This document shows, one piece after another, positions 63,537 to 64,000 of a stretch of 64,000 nt of DNA. The stretch lies in NCBI GenBank assembly GCA_016704345.1, contig JADJAH010000038.1, positions 62,001-126,000 of the forward strand, read 5' to 3'. The DNA comes from Ignavibacteria bacterium. GTDB taxonomy: Bacteria; Bacteroidota; Ignavibacteria; Tepidaquicellales; Tepidaquicellaceae. Positions within the stretch are counted from its first letter, which is position 1, and the number at the start of each line of letters is the position of its first letter. The position numbers and the translations under genes are program-made. The notes under the pieces were generated by a model, which had not been told where the DNA came from, ran no database searches, and saw nothing but the letters and a program-made list of their open reading frames with translations.

Positions 63537-64000
63537 TCAGATTAAACTCTTTACCTGATTCAAGAAAGACTTTTGAATTTTCTCCGCTTCTTCCTGAGTG
63601 CGAGCTTCAGTGATAACTCGTATGATCGGCTCTGTGTTTGATTTTCTCATGTGAACCCAGAAGTCTTTGAAGTCGAGCTTAAGTCCATCATTGCTCCAAG
63701 ACTTAATCAGGTCTCTATTCTTTTCATTTAACTTTTTGATCTTCTTCAGAACCTGATCAGGATTCTTAACATTCTCAATCTTTGCCTTGGCAATGTGATA
63801 CTGCGGTATTGACTTCTTATAATTGCTCAGACTCAAACCGGATTGTGCCAGCTCCCCAAGTATCAGTACAATCCCTGCGAGTGAATCTCTTCCGTAATGT
63901 GATGCCGGAAATATTACTCCACCGCTTCCCTCGCCTCCAATAACGGATCCATTCTTCATCATCTCTTTGACAACATTTATTTCTCCAACTGCACTTCGGA
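63537..64000 (-). CDS. Phosphohexomutase (GlmM/ManB family), C-terminal part, cut by window end
   Basis: The frame is open to the last base of the window, where it encodes RSAVGEINVVKEMMKNG. The sugar-binding loop GGEGSGGVIFPASHYGRDS (about the start of domain 3) and the C-terminal phosphate-binding region RKSNTEPIIRV are visible. It interconverts glucosamine or mannose 6- and 1-phosphates, feeding nucleotide-sugar synthesis; the members cannot be told apart from this part. It is convergent with the flippase gene. Confidence 0.9.
   Translation of the reverse strand, partial: RSAVGEINVVKEMMKNGSVIGGEGSGGVIFPASHYGRDSLAGIVLILGELAQSGLSLSNYKKSIPQYHIAKAKIENVKNPDQVLKKIKKLNEKNRDLIKSWSNDGLKLDFKDFWVHMRKSNTEPIIRVITEARTQEEAEKIQKSFLNQVKSLI

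Noticed and set aside
1..64000. CRISPR arrays, phage or IS elements
   Set aside because: No regularly spaced repeats, transposase, integrase or phage structural genes were seen on either strand.

Overview
The window looks like a chromosomal segment of a Bacteroidota/Ignavibacteriota-type bacterium, most likely Ignavibacteria-like. The evidence is an alternative complex III (Act) operon joined to a cytochrome c oxidase operon, menaquinone-type MenA, PorV/PorQ-family outer-membrane proteins, a PorD-like (DUF4835) protein, a FlgD/T9SS-like C-terminal domain, few Shine-Dalgarno sites, and secreted proteins ending in a double dockerin-like module. There are no phage, IS, CRISPR or rRNA signals. 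One tRNA (Phe) is present. Both window ends cut genes.

Layout: 0-8.7 kb holds a partial NTF2-like protein, menA, an MscS-type channel, a frameshifted unknown protein, tRNA-Phe, a secreted M28 peptidase and a small remnant of a heavy-metal-associated domain gene. 8.76-24.03 kb is a continuous respiratory block: actA, a small membrane ORF, actB, actC, an actD-actE fusion, actF, an extra monoheme cytochrome, sco1, coxA, coxC, coxD, coxB, ctaB, and a membrane protein-cytochrome c gene split by a frameshift in an A7 run. It ends in a terminator. Together these would carry electrons from menaquinol to oxygen. 24.1-34.9 kb is mixed: a sirtuin, OmpA with TSP3 repeats, a PorD-like and a PorV/PorQ-like protein, an aldo/keto reductase-PfkB-RfbD-like-serS run, a solitary nuoJ, a HEAT-repeat protein and a lipoprotein.

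35.2-48.0 kb has two large secreted beta-helix proteins, a secreted M28-PDZ peptidase and nuoABCDEF on the minus strand, with a strong terminator between nuoB and nuoC. 48.2-50.1 kb is a long-chain acyl-CoA synthetase. 50.2-60.8 kb is a long co-directional run that passes from cell-surface proteins (lipoprotein, propeller with T9SS-like tail, two PorV/PorQ-like barrels) straight into glycan genes (GT39, FemAB-like, ArnA-like dehydrogenase and formyltransferase as separate genes, an amidohydrolase). A glycosyltransferase and a flippase follow to 63.4 kb. The window ends inside a phosphohexomutase gene.

The observations most worth a second look are: the shared C-terminal double dockerin-like module ending in GV(I/V)RP on three otherwise different secreted proteins; the frameshifted membrane-cytochrome fusion; the actD-actE fusion; the coupling of PorV-like genes to an ArnA/ArnT-like glycan cluster; and the split nuo operon.
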